Below, in pieces: positions 3,991 through 6,774 of a stretch of 6,774 nucleotides of DNA. This DNA comes from Caldilineaceae bacterium. Its GTDB lineage: Bacteria; Chloroflexota; Anaerolineae; Caldilineales; Caldilineaceae. Each line of letters begins with the position of its first letter. The first letter of the stretch is position 1. The stretch is taken from positions 1 to 6,774 of the forward strand of contig WGCB01000433.1 in NCBI GenBank assembly GCA_015494005.1, given 5' to 3'. The translations under genes and the position numbers were made by a program. The notes below the pieces were generated by a model, which saw only the letters and a list, made by a program, of their open reading frames with translations, was not told the DNA's origin and did no database searches.

Positions 3991-4880
3991 ACATCCACCC
4001 CCCAGTAGGTCCGCAGCACGAAGCCGATGAGGAAGCTGAAGGCGGCCACGCCCATGCTCACGATGGTCATCTCCAGGAACTGGCGCTTGAAGTTGAGGTC
4101 CTTGGCCACCGAGATGTAGTAGTTGAAGGCGGCGATGATGAGCACCGCGGAGACCAGGCTGATCCCCAGGCTGATGTAGTAGTTGGCCAGGAACAGGTAG
4201 GGAAGGATGAGGATGAAGACGGTCAACAGGTAGGCCCCGCCGGTGTAGAGAGCGGCCCGCACCGGCTCCTTGGGGCCTTTTTCCGCCTTGGTGGAGAGGT
4301 ACTCCGAGGCGGCCATGGAGAGGGCCGCGGCCACGCCCGTGATCAACCCGGTGATGGCGATGAGCCGGGCGTTCTGCAGGGCCAGGGTGAACCCCGCCAG
4401 GGCGCCGGTCAGCTCCACCAGGGCATCGTTCAGCCCCAGGACCACGGAACCCGCGTAGTCCAGTCGTTCCTCCCTGAGCAAGCTCAGCAACTCTGCCTCG
4501 TGCCGATCCTCATCCTGGATGACCGCGTCGATGTCCGGGATGATGCCCTGCAGCTGAGCGTACTGGGTCTGGGCATCCTCCTCCCCCTCCTCCATCTGCT
4601 TGAGCGCAAAGCTCAGGCCGAGGATCCGTCCAAGCCAGACGTATCGGCGAACTTTTCCCTGGTCTGGCTCCACATCCTGCCCGGTGTAGGTCCGCCAGAG
4701 CTGATAGTGGCGGAGTTCGTCCGCAGCGATCTTCTCCAGGATCGAGCGGTTCTCGGCGGAGTGGGTGATCTGGGCCAACTGGCGGTAGATCTTGTGTTCC
4801 GTGATCTCGTTTCGCTGATACGTCAGTAACGTGTTCCGCAACTCTGGGGGGATCCGGGCAGCCTGGCTTTCTGTGGCCAT
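3987..4880 (-). CDS. Ferritin-like/VIT1 fusion membrane iron protein, MbfA-like (297 aa)
   Basis: The ATG at 4880-4878 follows AGGAGGAGG on the minus strand; an upstream extension in this frame would cross the promoter. Residues about 12-140 are a rubrerythrin-type ferritin-like domain with diiron ligand candidates in four helices: E25/E28-H29, E55xxH58, E97/E98/E101 and E124xxH127. Residues about 143-297 are a VIT1/CCC1-type membrane domain with about five helices, beginning with the family signature GLNDALVELTGALAG. The domain order is that of MbfA, the membrane-bound ferritin of rhizobia, where it exports iron and counters iron/peroxide stress. Here the likely job is iron (or manganese) sensing and efflux across the cytoplasmic membrane. 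It is cotranscribed with the CRRS protein. The architecture is secure; transport direction and metal are taken from the family. Confidence 0.9.
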   Translation of the reverse strand: MATESQAARIPPELRNTLLTYQRNEITEHKIYRQLAQITHSAENRSILEKIAADELRHYQLWRTYTGQDVEPDQGKVRRYVWLGRILGLSFALKQMEEGEEDAQTQYAQLQGIIPDIDAVIQDEDRHEAELLSLLREERLDYAGSVVLGLNDALVELTGALAGFTLALQNARLIAITGLITGVAAALSMAASEYLSTKAEKGPKEPVRAALYTGGAYLLTVFILILPYLFLANYYISLGISLVSAVLIIAAFNYYISVAKDLNFKRQFLEMTIVSMGVAAFSFLIGFVLRTYWGVDV

Positions 4881-4925
4881 TGGGCCTCCTCCTGGTGCGT
4901 GGGGCGGACGATGGATGGCCCCAGG

Positions 4926-4934
4926 ATTATACCA
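4926..4934 (-). promoter_or_regulatory. Extended -10 promoter of the ferritin-VIT1 gene
   Basis: On the minus strand TGGTATAAT reads from 4934 to 4926: a perfect TATAAT with the TGn extension. The -35 region is weak (GACATG at 17-bp spacing). Transcription would start near 4919, about 40 bases before the ATG, leaving room for the ribosome binding site. No 11-bp TTCAC repeats are present here, so this gene is not obviously part of the P1/P2 regulon. Confidence 0.6.
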
Positions 4935-5038
4935 CAGTGACGACAGCCCATGTCCGGATGCGACGGCAAGCCCCGCCTGGAGCGTTCGCTGGCGCTCGTC
5001 GTTGGAGGATCCTTGACCGTGCCCAGGCCAAAGCAAGC

Positions 5039-5070
5039 GGAGGCCGGATCCTTGTGAGGATCCGACCTCC
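5039..5070 (-). terminator. Hairpin between the L,D-transpeptidase and ferritin-VIT1 genes
   Basis: GGAGG (5039-5043) and CGGATCC (5045-5051) pair with GGATCCG (5058-5064) and CCTCC (5066-5070), with one mismatch and a 6-base loop: 12 bp in all. It lies 38 bases after the L,D-transpeptidase stop. It lacks a proper T run on the minus strand (GCTTGCTTT follows), so it is a weak terminator candidate or a 3'-end protecting structure. The rest of 4881-5107 holds only the promoter and this hairpin. Confidence 0.5.
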
Positions 5071-5107
5071 AGTGCCAGAAAAAACAGGGACTTCGCCCGC
5101 GCGGGGC

Positions 5108-5815
5108 CTACTCGTGGACCAGGACCAGGGTGGCGTTCTCCTCGGTGGGGCGGAACCAGCCGCCGCTCCCATCCCATTCCGGGAAGGCCCAGTCGAAGAG
5201 CCACTTGGCATCCTCGATGGTCATGTTCACACAGCCCCGGCTCATGGGACGGCCGAAGTTGTTGTGCCAGTAGGTGCCGTGGAAGCTGTAGTCCTGGTAG
5301 AAGTATTGGACCCAGGGCACATCCTCCAGGTAGTAGTAGTCCCCAGCTGCCCGGCTGCCCCCGGACATGTCCTGGAGGGGGGTGCGCACCCAGATGCGGA
5401 ACTCACCGGTGACGGTGGGCGTGCCGGGCAGGCCCGTGGAGACCACGAAGCTCCTGACCAGCCTCCGCCCCTCGTAGGCATAGACTTTCTGCGCCCCCAG
5501 ATCCACCTCGATCCACTTCAGCCCCGCCGCCCGGGCCGCGGCCACCGCCGGGGAACTCTCCACATCCGGGGAAGGCATGAGCCCCCGCACCTTCACCGCC
5601 CGAGCCTCGGCCTTGGCCGCCTCCTGGATGGCCAGGGGCGGGATCAGCCGGGCCTGCAGAGGCGGGACGGGCCACCCGCCCTCCTGGGTGGCCGCGTCGG
5701 TGCTGTGACCGTCCGCCAGCAGGGGTGTGGCGCCGAAGAGTGGCCCGAGCAGCAGGACGAAAAGGAAGGTGGCCAGAAATCGACGGATCCAAGGTTCGTG
5801 GGTTAGACGGCCCAT
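5108..5815 (-). CDS. Secreted L,D-transpeptidase (YkuD family, 235 aa)
   Basis: The ATG at 5815-5813 follows AAAGGAG on the minus strand at 6-7 bases. Upstream in-frame codons are Arg/Pro/His-rich and lack a signal. Residues 1-35 are a signal peptide or anchor (basic WIRR, then FLATFLFVLLLGPLFGATPLLA). A linker region follows. From about residue 100 the YkuD catalytic domain starts (KWIEVDLGAQKVYAYEGRRLVRSFVVSTGLPGTPTVTGEFRIW). It contains HGTYWHNNFGRPMSRGCVNM, with His179 and catalytic Cys195 in the usual HxxxxxxxxxxxxSxGC[VI] arrangement. Such enzymes make 3-3 peptidoglycan cross-links or attach proteins to peptidoglycan in the extracytoplasmic space, or are exported with cell-wall remodelling roles. 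The gene starts 68 bases after the beta-propeller gene and is probably in one transcript with it. Confidence 0.92.
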   Translation of the reverse strand: MGRLTHEPWIRRFLATFLFVLLLGPLFGATPLLADGHSTDAATQEGGWPVPPLQARLIPPLAIQEAAKAEARAVKVRGLMPSPDVESSPAVAAARAAGLKWIEVDLGAQKVYAYEGRRLVRSFVVSTGLPGTPTVTGEFRIWVRTPLQDMSGGSRAAGDYYYLEDVPWVQYFYQDYSFHGTYWHNNFGRPMSRGCVNMTIEDAKWLFDWAFPEWDGSGGWFRPTEENATLVLVHE

Positions 5816-5883
5816 GCGCTTCTCCTTTCGAGTGTGTGGAAGGGGGTTGCCATGCCGTGGATGCCGGCGCATGCACCGGGGAA

Positions 5884-6774
5884 TCAGCGCCAGGAGACGC
5901 CCCGGTCCGTGCTGCGGAAGAGGCGCCCATCCCCAGCGCCGACCCACAGGACCGGGGCACTGCCCGGCGCCTCCCCTGGCCCCAGGGCCACCGCGGTGAC
6001 GGAAGCCCGCAGGGCCCGCTGGCCCCAGCCCCCGGGCGCGCCCAGATTCATGAAGGAGAGGCCAGCCGGGGTCCCCGCGTAGAGGATGCCGTTGGTCGAG
6101 TCGTAGGCCAGAGCCCGCACGTCCGTGCTGGCAATCGCGCCGTTGACCACGCCGTTCAGATTGCTCCAGCTCTCCCCGCCGTCCACGCTGCGGTAGACGC
6201 CCTGGTCCGTGCCCAGGAAGATCATCCCAGGCCCAGCCACCAGGGCCCGCACCCGGCCTGGCAGGGAATCGGCCACGAGCTGCCAGCTCTGGCCCCCATC
6301 CTGGCTCTGGTACAGGCGGTCCGGCTCAGCCGCCAGCAGCCGCCCCGGCGTTCCCGGATCCGGGGCCAAGGCCACAACGACGAGGCCAGCCGGGGAGGTC
6401 TCCGCCAGCTGCCAGCTCTGGCCCCCATCCTGGCTGCGCCACAGCCCTTTCTGCCCTGCGGCCAGGAGCTGGGTGTTGTCCGAGTCCAGGGGGATGATGC
6501 CGCGCACGTCGTCCTCCAGGGGCAGGGAGCGCCAGTTGACGCCGTCCTGGGAGATGCGCAGACCGTTGGGCTCCCCCAGGAAAAAGACGCCATCCAGAGG
6601 AGTCAGGGCCTGGATGGGCACGCCGGGCAGGGTAGCCACGGGCGTCTGGTTCTCCTGGACCGCCCGGCCCTGGACGTAGATCCAGACGATGCCCACCACC
6701 CAGACCAGGGTCACCACCCCACCGATCCACCAGAGCCAGCGCCGACCGCTCCCCTCCCCGGCCGGGGAGGGGAG
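5884..6774 (-). CDS. Membrane-anchored Asp-box (BNR) beta-propeller protein, 5' end outside window
   Basis: The minus-strand frame is open from the right edge to TGA at 5886-5884, about 296 residues with no certain start inside. A GTG at 6717-6715 lies within the membrane segment, so the true start is probably beyond the edge. Near its N-terminal end is RRWLWWIGGVVTLVWVVGIVWIYV, one membrane helix with basic residues before it, which predicts an extracytoplasmic body. The body has five Asp-box motifs (SQDGVNW, SQDGGQSW twice, SVDGGESW, STDRGVSW), separated by propeller-blade strands such as RALVAGPGMIFLGTDQGVYRS and RALAYDSTNGILYAGTPAGL. Asp-box propellers include sialidases, Ycf48-type assembly factors and sortilin-like receptors. 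No sialidase catalytic residues are identifiable, so a structural or binding role is more likely. The last Asp box is at the very C-terminus. Confidence 0.85.
   Translation of the reverse strand, partial: LPSPAGEGSGRRWLWWIGGVVTLVWVVGIVWIYVQGRAVQENQTPVATLPGVPIQALTPLDGVFFLGEPNGLRISQDGVNWRSLPLEDDVRGIIPLDSDNTQLLAAGQKGLWRSQDGGQSWQLAETSPAGLVVVALAPDPGTPGRLLAAEPDRLYQSQDGGQSWQLVADSLPGRVRALVAGPGMIFLGTDQGVYRSVDGGESWSNLNGVVNGAIASTDVRALAYDSTNGILYAGTPAGLSFMNLGAPGGWGQRALRASVTAVALGPGEAPGSAPVLWVGAGDGRLFRSTDRGVSWR
6278..6435 (-). repeat. Two identical 29-bp copies inside the Asp-box gene
   Basis: The 29 bases at 6278-6306 recur without change at 6407-6435, 129 bp (43 codons) apart. They encode the same Asp-box segment (SQDGGQSWQL) in adjacent blades. 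Identity at the DNA level points to recent blade duplication or gene conversion. Confidence 0.85.

Noticed and set aside
4881..5204. N-terminal extension of the ferritin-VIT1 gene
   Set aside because: It would run through the extended -10 promoter and the 5039-5070 hairpin. The family starts with the ferritin-like domain, and AGGAGGAGG precedes the ATG at 4880.
4880..5806. 308-codon plus-strand open frame antisense to the L,D-transpeptidase
   Set aside because: The minus strand encodes a full YkuD domain with HGT and SxGC motifs. The plus frame is Gly/Pro/Arg-rich without domains and is a by-product of high GC.
1..6774. Mobile element or phage insertion
   Set aside because: No transposase, integrase, terminal inverted repeats or target-site duplications were seen. 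Codon character is uniform across the window.

Overview
The window is GC-rich bacterial DNA with dense, strongly G/C-ending codons, a lipoprotein signal, an L,D-transpeptidase and several very small membrane proteins. Together these suggest a Chloroflexota-type chromosome (Anaerolineae/Caldilineae-like). This is a lineage guess from gene content, not a marker-based assignment. There are no rRNA or tRNA genes, mobile elements or CRISPR arrays.

Layout. Bases 1-285 hold the C-terminal end of an unrecognised membrane protein, followed by a strong bidirectional terminator (342-374). A possible 41-residue membrane peptide is on the minus strand (417-542). Bases 577-3595 form a plus-strand block of six small genes: a secreted Met/Gly-rich protein, a short NfeD-like membrane protein, two SHOCT-domain membrane proteins, a DUF302 protein and a rhodanese-like lipoprotein. 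Two near-identical promoters, at 577-630 and 1619-1661, serve this block. Each has 11-bp direct repeats of a TTCAY word ending 15 bp (start to start) before a TACACTGGG -10 region, the architecture of PhoB/OmpR-family response-regulator sites. A convergent terminator at 3628-3665 closes the block.

The minus strand then carries two modules. The first is a ferritin-like/VIT1 membrane iron protein (MbfA-like, 3987-4880), translationally coupled by an ATGA overlap to a thioredoxin/glutaredoxin-fold protein with a CRRS site (3703-3990). The second is a membrane-anchored Asp-box beta-propeller protein (5884 to the right edge) followed by a secreted L,D-transpeptidase (5108-5815).

How it may work together. 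The plus-strand block looks like an envelope or metal/redox stress regulon: secreted or membrane-bound products, Met/His-rich ligands, a surface sulfurtransferase-like protein, and two promoters with the same operator. The neighbouring iron/thiol pair fits the same theme, but regulation by the same factor is not visible. The less expected features are the shared operators, the degenerate 14-17 bp tandem repeats in three of the intergenic leaders, and the hairpins at or just after the stop codons of successive cistrons.
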